From contig JAJQZP010000440.1 in NCBI GenBank assembly GCA_025403435.1, forward strand, positions 62,001-126,000: a stretch of 64,000 nt of DNA, given 5' to 3'. The DNA is from Artocarpus heterophyllus (taxonomy: Eukaryota; Streptophyta; Magnoliopsida; Rosales; Moraceae). Under the pieces are notes generated by a model. It was not told the origin of the DNA. It saw nothing but the letters and a program-made list of their open reading frames with translations, and did not search any database. Made by a program: the position numbers and the translations under genes. Positions 23,002 through 33,229 of this stretch are shown here, in pieces (within the stretch, counting starts at the first letter, position 1; every line of letters starts with the position of its first letter).

Positions 23002-24440
23002 CTAGGTTCGGTTAACCTAGGGAGTGTAGCACCACTTTAAAAAATATATATTTTTGAGATGGTTTTGAAGCTGAATTTTCATTGTCATCATCAAAATGAA
23101 CCTTCACATTGATTTATACAGTCTAGAAGGATGTAACATGGAAAGGCCATAGAATGAAAATATTAATAGTTATATGAGTACAATAATTATATAGAAGGAA
23201 AGTATTAATAGTTATAAGAGAATGATAATTATATGGAATGAGTTTATAAGTAGAATGCTTATGAGAGATTCGTATAATATTTGGATCTATAAGCATATTT
23301 AATTCGTATAAACGATGAGAAATTCGTGTAGATACGAGGATTTAAGAGCCTTTTGTCTCGTGAAAAACAATAAGAAATATAAGGCTTGATTTATTGATTT
23401 AAAGTTTGGACATAGATATGCCAAATTTTTCGTAATTGATTCAAACCTAAGTAATGATTATGTGTGGATTCGATGGAGCACATAAGTGTCAATAACTTTT
23501 CTTGAAAGTTCTATTTATTTGAGGAATATGATATAAGTTGGGAATCATGGTATTGAATCTTGAGAGAGATAAATGTTAGACTTTTGGTCTGTTGAGACTG
23601 TGTAAAGTCTAGAATGCATGAATCTCAAAATTGGAATATTTCGTTACGTACATTGTATTTAAGTGTATCAGTGAATCTTTTGGTTACCTAAGGTTTTGTT
23701 ATATGAGGAAATTATATATTGTATGAGTAGAATTGTGGGGATTGTAGATGTTCTTAAGTAGTAACATCTAGTGTCTTTGTTCATTGATATGGTCTATGTT
23801 GAAAGACGTAAATCGTATTGATTTCAAGGTTAGTCGCATTCTAAACCCTTGGTAGTAATGATGATGAATCCATTGATAGATGTTAAGTATTATGAATAAC
23901 ATATGGGTGTATGCATTGTTCAATAAGGTTTTGATTAAAACAAAATTATTTGAGTTGCTGGATCATTCAGGAAGATCCTTGTTGTCGTTAAATTAGATTT
24001 GTTGTTCATACTTAACTTATCTATAGTGGACTTTGAATTGGGTTTAAGATTTATACAAATTGGTTTTCAATTTTATGTTTGTTATTTAACTCGTTCTAAA
24101 TGTGTTAAGGCCCGAAACAACCTGACCATTTTCAACTAAGAACATTTGGGCCTAGTTCAAATCTTAAATCAGTTTGATTCACACTGTCTCTCCCACGTGG
24201 TTTCTATACGTGTCATATACAGTGGTTTAATTATTGTTTACATATACGTTTACTGTGCATAGGAGCTTATTTCTCCGAGTTCACTTTTTCTCTCTTAATT
24301 TGTTATTTTCTCTCTAAATCGCAAATCCTCTTCTTTTTCATTAAAAATTCTTCTTTTTCTCTAAAAGAAGAAGGAATTCTAGGATTCTGCAATTTACTAT
24401 CTTAATTTTTCCTTTCTATTTACTCTTCTTTCATCTCATC
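23002..24440 (+). other. Non-coding leader of internal region 2
   Basis: Near-identical copy of 16389-17827, including the G-box CACGTG at 24194-24199 and the CT-rich leader before the ORF. Confidence 0.5.
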
Positions 24441-24989
24441 ATGGACCCAAAGTACCAACACCTGAGAAAGTATTTCCCATCACTCTCCCAAAAGATTCTC
24501 AGAAAGAAATACAAGGCTAGAATTACTCGGTTGTGGATTCTTATGCGTTTTGGTATCCCTTGTGATGTGAGAATGTTGATAGAGGGGAAAATCCGTCCGA
24601 GTGACTTTAGTCAAGATGTCGGTTTACCAGGAACAGGTACCAGTCGTAGTGCAATGAAAAGAAGAGCTCGTGCCATCGTGGTCACTTGTAACAAATGTGG
24701 AAGACAAAATTGTAACGGTAAATGTACTTCACCTGGTTATATGTCTACGAATAGAGAGGATAAAATAAGGTTTTGTAGGGATGGACTTTCAAAGGAGAAC
24801 TTGGATAGCATCCATCCTCCTCTCCACGGTCACCCTAGTGGATATGTTCAAGGAGCTATTTTTAAACTCTGGCCTAAATTTTATACAGAAAGACAACGCC
24901 TCAGGAATATGGTATTTCTAGATCCTGTTTGTCCAAGCCATAAGAAAACTGGATGGGGAATAAGTCATCGCTCTATAAAGGTTATTTAG
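24441..24989 (+). CDS. Basic Cys-cluster protein of unknown function, copy 2 (182 aa)
   Basis: Same protein as at 17828-18349, with I65 replaced by T and one Asp to Gly change near the His/Pro-rich stretch before the C-terminal third. The frame continues past the point where copy 1 shifts (gtttgtcc here, gtttgcc there) and ends in S-I-K-V-I. Without an outgroup I cannot say which C-terminus is ancestral. The four-cysteine cluster and basic patch are unchanged. Confidence 0.6.
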   Translation: MDPKYQHLRKYFPSLSQKILRKKYKARITRLWILMRFGIPCDVRMLIEGKIRPSDFSQDVGLPGTGTSRSAMKRRARAIVVTCNKCGRQNCNGKCTSPGYMSTNREDKIRFCRDGLSKENLDSIHPPLHGHPSGYVQGAIFKLWPKFYTERQRLRNMVFLDPVCPSHKKTGWGISHRSIKVI

Positions 24990-25607
24990 TCTTTACTTAT
25001 TTGAAGCAGTTTTAGCTGATGTTCAACAGTTTGTGTTTTTCTTTTACTCAGAATATTTGCTTTTGTGTTTGAAATAATTGTGATTATTAGATTGATACAG
25101 TAAGTGTTAATATCTTATTTAATTTATGATTTTCTTAAATATATATATAATAAAATATATTATCTTATCAGACACGTTACATACGGTACAGTAATATGTT
25201 TGAATTTTGAAAAGCTTATCCAGATATTTCAAGATTTGTGTCTCAAATTTCAAAAGTTCTACAGTATTTGTCGTTTATATTAAATTTCTAGACTTGGTGT
25301 ATATTTGTCAAAAAGTCTACAGTTGTGTCAATGAGGGTCTTCTGTCAAATTGTTCTCAATTGTCAAAAGTTATACAATTAGAGTCTAATCTTTTTCAAAA
25401 AGTGAATCAGATTTTCTGTAAACTATCAATCACCTTATCTTACTTTCTTATCCGCACAAGATTTTGTTTAAATCTTTGGATTACCTTTTCATTACCTACT
25501 CGTCTATCTCTTTAGCCCTTTTTGTATATTTCTCATCTTTAAAATCTCATGTAGAACCCGAAGTCTAAGTGGAGCAGACATTAAGCAACCACTTCTATAA
25601 ACCAAAT
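24990..25607 (+). other. Spacer between the two carried ORFs, unit 2
   Basis: Near-identical to 18350-18992. Small indels open a 102-codon frame (25207-25515) that is closed in unit 1. It has no recognisable motif, so it is not called as a gene. Confidence 0.4.
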
Positions 25608-26258
25608 ATGTCTACCTCCCAGTCCACGAAGAAAATAAAGAATGTCTGTGTCTTTTGTGGTTCCAGCCTTGGAAAAGATAAAGCTTATTTAGAAGCTGCA
25701 AATCACTTAGGGCAAGTCCTAGCACGCAAGAAGATTAACATAATCTATGGGGGTGGTAGTATAAAAATGATGGTAAATATGGCACTAGCAGCTAGGTCTA
25801 GCGACGCTACTGATGTAAGAATTTGGCCTCATATTCCAGTTGAAGGAAACCTTTGTAAGGAAGCCATAGGTAAGGGAGAAGGAGTCAGGAGTATCCCTAA
25901 AAATTTTAAAGACATAATCTATAATTCTGATGCTTTTATAGCATTACCTGGTGGTCTAGGTACTCTTGAGGAAATATTTATAGTTGCTTGTGGGCAATTG
26001 TTGGGCTTTTATTCCAAACCTTTGGGACTGCTGAACGTAAAGGGTTTTTATGACGGTCTTTTGAAATTTCTAGATTACGCTGTGGAAGAAAACATCACTA
26101 CAGAATCGGAGAGACAAATCTTTGTCACTGCTTCAACAGCTGAGGAATTGATAGATAAAATGCAAATCATACATCCAGAATCCGACACTGCAACATCCAA
26201 GCTTGAATGGGAAAGGGAAAGCCGGGAGCGGCCAATTGATTTGAATCTCCATCTGTAA
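25608..26258 (+). CDS. LOG: LOG-like protein carried by the retroelement, copy 2
   Basis: 216 aa from ATG 25608. By eye it differs from copy 1 by one amino acid (T67 to A) and one silent change. It keeps CVFCGSS, YGGGS and PGGLGTLEE and has the same replacement of the usual Arg-Lys pair. The frame is fully open in both units, while the neighbouring ORF and spacers already differ by indels. That is compatible either with constraint on the LOG-like ORF or with simple youth. Confidence 0.8.
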   Translation: MSTSQSTKKIKNVCVFCGSSLGKDKAYLEAANHLGQVLARKKINIIYGGGSIKMMVNMALAARSSDATDVRIWPHIPVEGNLCKEAIGKGEGVRSIPKNFKDIIYNSDAFIALPGGLGTLEEIFIVACGQLLGFYSKPLGLLNVKGFYDGLLKFLDYAVEENITTESERQIFVTASTAEELIDKMQIIHPESDTATSKLEWERESRERPIDLNLHL

Positions 26259-27197
26259 TCTTTTGTTTTATCTTTGGCATGTAGGCATGTGTGTCCGTAT
26301 TTCGTGTGTTACGAATAACCGTTTGCCTTGTATTCTGTGTTTCTTGTGGTACGTTGTTGTTCAATCTTTTAGATTCATTGAGCCTAATGCCGGGATGGCT
26401 GGATACGGAGTACTTGATGCTCTCGAAACGCATCCTTCTTAAGGTCCGATCTTTTGTTTATCGATGTTTTTGTATCCTCTAAGCATGCATGATATGGATA
26501 GCTGGTATACGGAGTGCCTTGTACTCTCGAAACGTATCCGTATTATGTTTGTAATGTGTAATATTCTGTTAATATTATGTGGAAGTACCAGAGTCAGTTA
26601 TGGGGATATTCCATATGAAATATGAGTATATTATTTGGATTGAATGTTTGTGTCATGAGGATAGCTGTTTAATGAAAAATATGTCGGGTATGTTTGCAAC
26701 CAGAGATTCCGTTTAATATCTCTATGAATAAGTTTAATGTATGGTTTTGAATATAAGTGTTTGTGATATATGTTTTATGATTATGTTTTAGTTTATTAGT
26801 TGAGGTATGAAATCAAATATATTTGACTTTTCCTTACTCAAAAAGGAAAAGGAACCTAAAGATGAAGTATATAAAATTTCTCTGGCAATCTCCTTAAATG
26901 TGATTGTAAATCACAGTCCATGGACAATGAAGGACTGGAATCATGATATGGTCAATATGTATGCCTGATCAGATTCTTAGACTATTATACGGTGTTATAA
27001 GTTGAAACTTGTCAGAAATACTCTCATTGAGGGATTTAGGAGTAAGATTTATTATGCAAGTAAATAAGTGGAGATACGATAACTTAAATTTGGAGGACAA
27101 AGAACATTAACGGTTTAGACTCAGAATTGGAATCATAGTGGAATCATAATTTTTACTAGTATTACTAAAATTGGAATTTCGAGGACGAAATTTCTTT
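26259..27197 (+). other. 3' non-coding part of internal region 2
   Basis: Copy of 19644-20570 with small indels, including a short local duplication (ggaatcata) near 27128-27146. No gene seen. Confidence 0.5.
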
Positions 27198-27211
27198 AAG
27201 GGGGGTAGAGC
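27198..27211 (+). promoter_or_regulatory. Polypurine tract, unit 2
   Basis: aaggggggtagagc directly before the TGTGACACC start of LTR 3. Confidence 0.85.
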
Positions 27212-29631
27212 TGTGACACCCGTTATTCTCCTAAGGGTATTAAGGTAATTAGATTAATTACCTAGTATATATATAAAAAAAATCAGAAAATCTCTCATAA
27301 TTCGAAACTCTCTCTCTCTCTACTTTCTCTCTCTAAAAATTCTCTCTCTCTCTCCTCAAAGATCGTCTGAGATTTCGGCATCCGTTTTCGACACCTCCCG
27401 CACCAATGGAAAGCTCTCGACGAGCTGAGTCCAACGAGGTGCCGCGCCGCCCAAAACGCCGCCGGAGGAGACCACACGCGCCGCCCAAAGTGGCGGCAAA
27501 ACCCATTTCTTTCCGACGAGATATCTTCGCCGTCCGACGTCCGATCGACGTGATTCTTGTTCCTACACGACCACCGTGATGAGAGGAACAAAACCCACCC
27601 TTGGTGGCAGCTCAACAACCGCCGGATTGCTCCGCCCGTCTATTGCCGCCGTGCACCGCCGCCCCCATGGTGGAACTCCGCCTTGCCGGAGGAGGTGACT
27701 GACACCACCCCTCCCAATGAGTTCAGAGGATCAAGGGGAGTAAAACCCCTCGATCAATTGCACGGAAGGAGCCGGTTTCGCCGAAGAACGGCCAACGCCG
27801 CCGTCAACCGCCGCGGGAGCCTCCGTTTTGGCTCTTCCCAGCCACGTTTCTTCAAATTGGATGAGGGGAAATGCTCATAGGAGGATGGGTAGCAAAAGCC
27901 CTCAGCCAATTTCAGGTTTCCATCGTCGGAGAATCAAGATCGGAGCTCATCCATTTCTACCGACGTTGTACTTCACGACCCGCTATGTTAGAGGCAGAAT
28001 TGGGTGAAATTGACCCCGCCATTGGACTCAGAAGGGTCGATTTAGGGGGGGTAGGCCCGAGCCCAGCTGCCAACGGACCCCGATTGACGCCGGTCAACGA
28101 CGGTCAAAGTCGGTCAACGCCGGTCAACGGTGGTCAACGCCGGTCAACGGTGGTCAACGCCGGTCAACGGCCAGTCAAAGGCCAAAATGGGATTTTGTGA
28201 TCCGGACCTCCGATCGAAGATCCGAGACCGCCTCCTGACTCGTTTCGATGCTCTGGATGCAATGGTGACCTCCGTTCGAGCAAATTCCACTCTGATGAAA
28301 ATCATCCAGTACCGACTGCACGCGAATCGAGGCGATTCAAACAGCAGTATCGGAGTCCAGAATGACGTTTTCAAGAATGTATGATCTCCAGGAAGCATTC
28401 CTAGCCATTCATAGTCGCTCGAGGAGCACTACAGAGGATGCTTCATAGATACAGCGAGATACAACTGGATCTGCTTTGCTTGGAGTTCAAGATCAAGGGA
28501 GTATGGAGCTAACGTTAATTGATTCCAGGATTAAGAGACTGTTGATAAGCTTGAAAGGTAGGGATTCTCTTACTCATCTTTTGTGAGGTTTTTATAGAAT
28601 TAAAATTGATTGTTTTGCTGCAATATATATATATATCTATGTTGAACTGATATTATATGTGTATCACATATGAAACTATGACATGGACTCGTCTTGTATT
28701 GTACGGCGAGGAACATAATGAATTGACACATGTTATAAATTGAGAAGCATGGTTAGGAAAATTAACTCTATTAATAATGATTTAATATAGAGAAATTATG
28801 AGACATGAAAAGGGCGACGGTTACGTCCTTGGGCATAAATACCCTAAAAGGTAAAATAGGGGGAAGGTGATGACGCTTCCTTGGGTTGAAAGTCCCAGAA
28901 CACACTGTACAGGAATCGATTTGGTGAGGACTCGGGGCTTGATGTCCCCTCACCGGAACACCCTTGGAATGTTTATAGGGTGATCAAGTGCGCCCACTTG
29001 GGTTTCGATGAGTTGAGTGATACTCAATTTAACATGGATACCTAGGAACAATGATGATTGGTAATATTTGTATAAATGTGTAATTATGACACTTGGTAAT
29101 GATTAACTACGGTATCCATAAGATGTGATCATAATAAACCTCATAATCTGGAATATGATGTGACTTACTAACCATGCAGATTTTAATGTGGTAATGATAA
29201 AAACCTAAAGGTGAGTAATGGCTTTCTCTACTGAGCATAGTGTCGCTCATTCCCTTATGTTTATATCTTTTCAGGACTCACTAAGTGTGAGGTGGCTACG
29301 AGAAATATAGTTGAGGAAGTGATGTAGCTATATTACATTGGGACTGCTTCAATCGTTGAGAATGTTCTTCATGATAATGTAAGCATCAATTGTTACTTCT
29401 GTGACTGTATTATAATGTGTTGAGGGTTAAAATGATGATGACAACAGTTTATATTATTAAATTTAAGGTGCTACATTAAAACTGTGGTTTATTTGTCGTT
29501 TATATTTTTATTTTTGAGTTGAGAGTTTTCATTTAAGTCCCGGGCAAATTTTATTTTTAAGGTTTTACTTTTATTATTTATTTTTATTTTATCTCATTAA
29601 AAACTGTTAACCCCCATATAGGGGCGTTACA
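27212..29631 (+). repeat. LTR 3
   Basis: 2420 bp. It is longer than LTRs 1 and 2, mainly because of an additional GGTCAACG-type unit (ggtggtcaacgccggtcaac at about 28130-28170). It ends GGGGCGTTACA at 29631 and is followed by unrelated sequence rather than a PBS, so it is the outer 3' LTR. Confidence 0.9.
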
Positions 29632-30796
29632 ATAATTATCAATTCCAACGTTACTCCACTAAAAGCTTGGAGTTGTGCTTTCGAACTACATAGAATTATG
29701 AAACCCGTGTAGCTAAGTCTCCATGACATATCATAGTGTATCGTATCCCCATATGAATATCTATAATCAGCTTAAGGACAAGTTTTGTCTTACCTTCACA
29801 ATTATTTTTATCTTACGTTCTATTATCTCACCATCGAAAAACATACCATTCAAAGACAATATACCATTCGGTTACACCTATGTATCTTAATGGTTTAGCG
29901 CTCCAGTTTTTCAATTACAAGATAACGCATATAAGAGGATATCATTACTCCTAAAGTGGAGCTATGGATCCCATATCTATGAATAACAGGTCTATGCTAT
30001 CAAGAGTCATGCCTCCAACGTACCGGCATGCATACTACTATTAAGACGTGGATATCACCCTTTGGTACATCAAAAGACATAAGTCAAGACAACAGGCCCA
30101 CTATTCATCCCGGGATTAAGATACAATACAAATGATTGTCTAAAGTGAAACGATTTGCCGAGATAGAATTATTAATCCAAATCAATTCACTTTATGTCCC
30201 GATCCAACATATCGTCACTTATGACAACGTGCCAATATTTTTATTCATGGAGTCCACCTCCAAAGGTTAAGACAAACCATCTCCCAAAAGGGATATAGAC
30301 AACATAACAATCTTTATATGAATAAAGCGCCTAACTTTATTCCCTTGATTTAGACCGTCACTATAAGAATCGTATCTTCCACATAATCTGTCCATCATAT
30401 GCCTAATTCTTAAAGTTTAGACCGACAGTCTCAGACTATTGCTTGCTTAATATACATTCAACAAATATGAACATAAAGAGGACAAGATTTGGTATATAAA
30501 TAATGAATAAATTCTTTTTTGATAAAAATATCTCTAAAAACTTATTACATTTATACTCCTTAAGGCATACATGTCTAACAGTTGCAATCAAAATGGAGGA
30601 GATGCATTGCAATATAACAGACATATGATCCGATATTATGGTTTTGACCTTTGTGCTGTCATTTATGATCTTTGAAGTGAACCAATATTGTTCTCAGGTT
30701 TCTCAAACCGTGCTATTTTGTTACGTAGTACGCCTGCAACGTTTTGATGAAATGTTTGTTAAATTTATCCTAGACAAATAATGAGTTTTCTTATCA
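29632..30796. other. Unidentified sequence between the LTR array and the ABCB relic
   Basis: No ORF above background and no recognised motif. The text is less AT-rich than the neighbouring introns and looks like degenerate non-coding DNA of another repeat, but I see no termini. The missing 3' half of the ABCB gene would be expected here and is absent. Confidence 0.4.
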
Positions 30797-31372
30797 TTAG
30801 TCACATATGAGAATGCATAAATGTTCGTGGTGGTCTTGAGAGAGTGTACAATGCCTTAATACAAATATCGTCTCAAGTTTGCCATGGCCTTCTCTCCTAT
30901 CACTCCAAAGAAGTAATGTTGCAAGGTGTGTGAGAATAAGGACAGCAGCCCTATTAGAGAAAACATGAACGAATACCATCCGACTTGATGCTTTGCATCT
31001 TTTTTGTAATATGCTACTCCAATTGTTATAATGTAGTACCCGAAAATGGGCCTCGTAATGCCCAAGAAAGCTGCCACAATTGAACCAAAGGTGCTCTTTG
31101 TAAAGTCTTTCTTTGTTAAGCCACAGCACCATATTCTGAAAAATATAGTGCCTCGTCGTTTCTCTTTTTTCTCCTTTTGCTTGGAAGTCAGGGTGGAAGA
31201 CTTTTCAAGGTAGTTCATGTGTTCTTCGGTGTCTTTCTTATATGGAATTTGCCGCTGGGTGCTTTCAGGCTCTTCGGGATAATTTTTTGAGCGGTAATTT
31301 ACAATTAAATGTTGTCAGGTATGATTTTTGAGCTTTTTATTCAAAAAGGGCAAAGAGAGGATATAACCTTGA

Positions 31373-31822
31373 TGTTGGATCAAAATTCAATTATGGGCCA
31401 ATATATTAAATAAATGTGAATTAAAGGCTATCAATAAGGTTGTCCAATTAAAAGTGATCAATTTGGGTTTTGGGCTTTTAATGCATCATTAAGTATGGGC
31501 CTCCTATGTATAGAGACCAAAATATAATTACTAATTTTATGATGGGCTAAATTGGTAATTAAGGATAATTGCTAGGGTTTAGCAATTATATAAAGGGGTT
31601 GTAGTCCCCAAGTCAGTACGTACATTATTTTTCTGTTACCCATCTACGCATTCTGATAAGAAGGATTTACGTACCAGACTTGGAAGATCCTCAACCAAAA
31701 GATTCAAGAATCACATTCTATCAATGGATTCAGGTTAGCTTCCGCATCTTATTAATATTCTTGATGATTTGACATGAACGATCCTGGGTGATGATGGTTT
31801 TCATCACAATTTTATTCTAACA
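31373..31822 (+). repeat. Copia 5' LTR
   Basis: TG...CA ends. A TATA-like ttatataaa lies near 31588, before gggttgtagtcccc. Paired with 37739-38202. Confidence 0.9.
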
Positions 31823-31824
31823 AA

Positions 31825-31838
31825 TGGTATCTAGAGCC
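31825..31838 (+). promoter_or_regulatory. Copia primer-binding site
   Basis: TGGTATCTAGAGCC two bases after the LTR: the initiator tRNA-Met PBS with one extra T relative to TGGTATCAGAGC, a form often seen in plant copia elements. Confidence 0.8.
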
Positions 31839-33229
31839 TCTTCATGTTGAATCATTGAGAATCAATAATTTTCTATATGTGATTCTCATTATAAATTCTC
31901 AAATTTAACAATCTATGGTTTTATAAAATTGTTGAATTTGAGAACAATTATTTTAAAATTTTGGTTGAATTATTCAAAGAATACGTTATTGTATTCATGT
32001 ATAGACATATATATGTGTTTGGAGAATTCGGGTAAAGGTTGAAAGAATCCTTTGGTTGCAATGTACGACATGTTGCCGAAAAGTGAAAAAAAAAAGTTAT
32101 ATATATGAATCAGTTTTGTTTTTATTGCAACATTCACTGTTAAGTTCGTATGGTTTTGGATTCATTATACATTTTCTTTTCTTTTCTGCCTAAAGACGGC
32201 TCTGTTGCCAAGAAAGTATAAAAAAATGAATAAATAAATAAAGAGGCTTTAAGGCCTTTCGCCGGCGGCTGGCCTTGTCACTGCCGGCGTCGACCTCGTC
32301 TGGGAGTGGCGACTAGGCCACGCCAGTGAGAAAGCGCCAGCCAGAAAAAGGTGAAGTGGCAGCGCCAGCCAGAAATAGGTAATGACCGCCTCCACCATTC
32401 TAGCCCAAAGGGATCGGATGACCCCTAGGGCATCTTTAGGGCGGGTCTGGGCTTCGGCCCAGCCTTGAGAATTTTATTTTTTTTTAGTTGGGCCCGTGAC
32501 AAGTTATAAGCCTCTAGGTTACCAGTTAACCAAAAAAAAAAGGGGGGGGACAAGCATACACGGGCCCAACTGGGCCCATGACTGGACAAAGGGCAGCCAT
32601 ACACGGGCTGGGCCCATGACCGGTAAGTCCCCAGGGGTTCAACCCCTGGGTGACCCGAAAAAAAAAAAGGAAATAAAGGGGGCTGGTTTAGGATCCGGGT
32701 AGGGTTCTCTCGACCCTGTCAATGTTGACCTTGACCAAATTTTTTTTTATTTTTTATTTTTTATTTTTAATTTTGGTCAATTTTGGTGCAATTTTAAATT
32801 CAAATATTGGTATTTTATATATATTTTGAGATGAATTAATTTAAGCAATATGTCACCAAAGTGGCCTCTCTTGTGGAAATTAATTTGTTTTGAAATGTAA
32901 AAAGTTGTGTTTATGTAACTTATGTGAATATTGACTACCCAAAGGAAGGCAATATTTGACAGAATTGCATGTACACCTGTGGTGATAAACACGTGATGAT
33001 TATTCGGTTTTACATGTAAGCAATAAATCAGCCCAAATGAAGATTTATTGTTTGACATGTTCTTATTGTCAGTGTTTGATTACTACACCAAGATATCACT
33101 TACAAGTTAATATTTCTGTCCAAAGACTAAATATTAATGGAGTGCCCGATATCTTGAGATGGGTTACCTTTATTTGGATTTATTATTGTTATTATGGATT
33201 CTTATGTGAGCTTGTTTTGGTTTTGTTTA
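31839..33229 (+). other. Copia untranslated leader
   Basis: About 1.4 kb without a convincing ORF. A locally GC-rich patch at 32250-32700 contains repeated ccagccagaaa (32337 and 32368) and ggcccatgac phrases (32572 and 32611), and is followed by a T-rich tract (32740-32790). Confidence 0.5.

Larger units (their letters stand above)
13976..29631 (+). mobile_element. Tandem array of a non-autonomous Ty3/gypsy-type LTR retrotransposon carrying two foreign ORFs
   Basis: The structure is LTR (13976-16369), internal (16370-20584), LTR (20585-22982), internal (22983-27211), LTR (27212-29631). LTRs begin TGTGACACC or TGTGATACC and end GGGGCGTTACA. Each internal region starts with a primer-binding site complementary to initiator tRNA-Met and ends in a polypurine tract preceded by cgaggacgaaatttcttt, an arrangement common before gypsy 3' LTRs. 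The internal regions hold no gag, protease, reverse transcriptase, RNase H or integrase, so movement would need proteins supplied in trans. Period is 6609 then 6627 bp. The two internal regions and three LTRs are almost identical by eye, which points to recent origin or recent recombination. Outer flanks (ttaac and ataat) do not form a matching TSD. Confidence 0.85.

Noticed and set aside
25207..25515. 102-codon frame between the two carried ORFs in unit 2
   Set aside because: It is closed in unit 1, low in complexity and without motifs.
13971..29636. Target duplication around the whole LTR array
   Set aside because: ttaac on the left and ataat on the right do not match. Shifting the boundaries by a few bases does not help.
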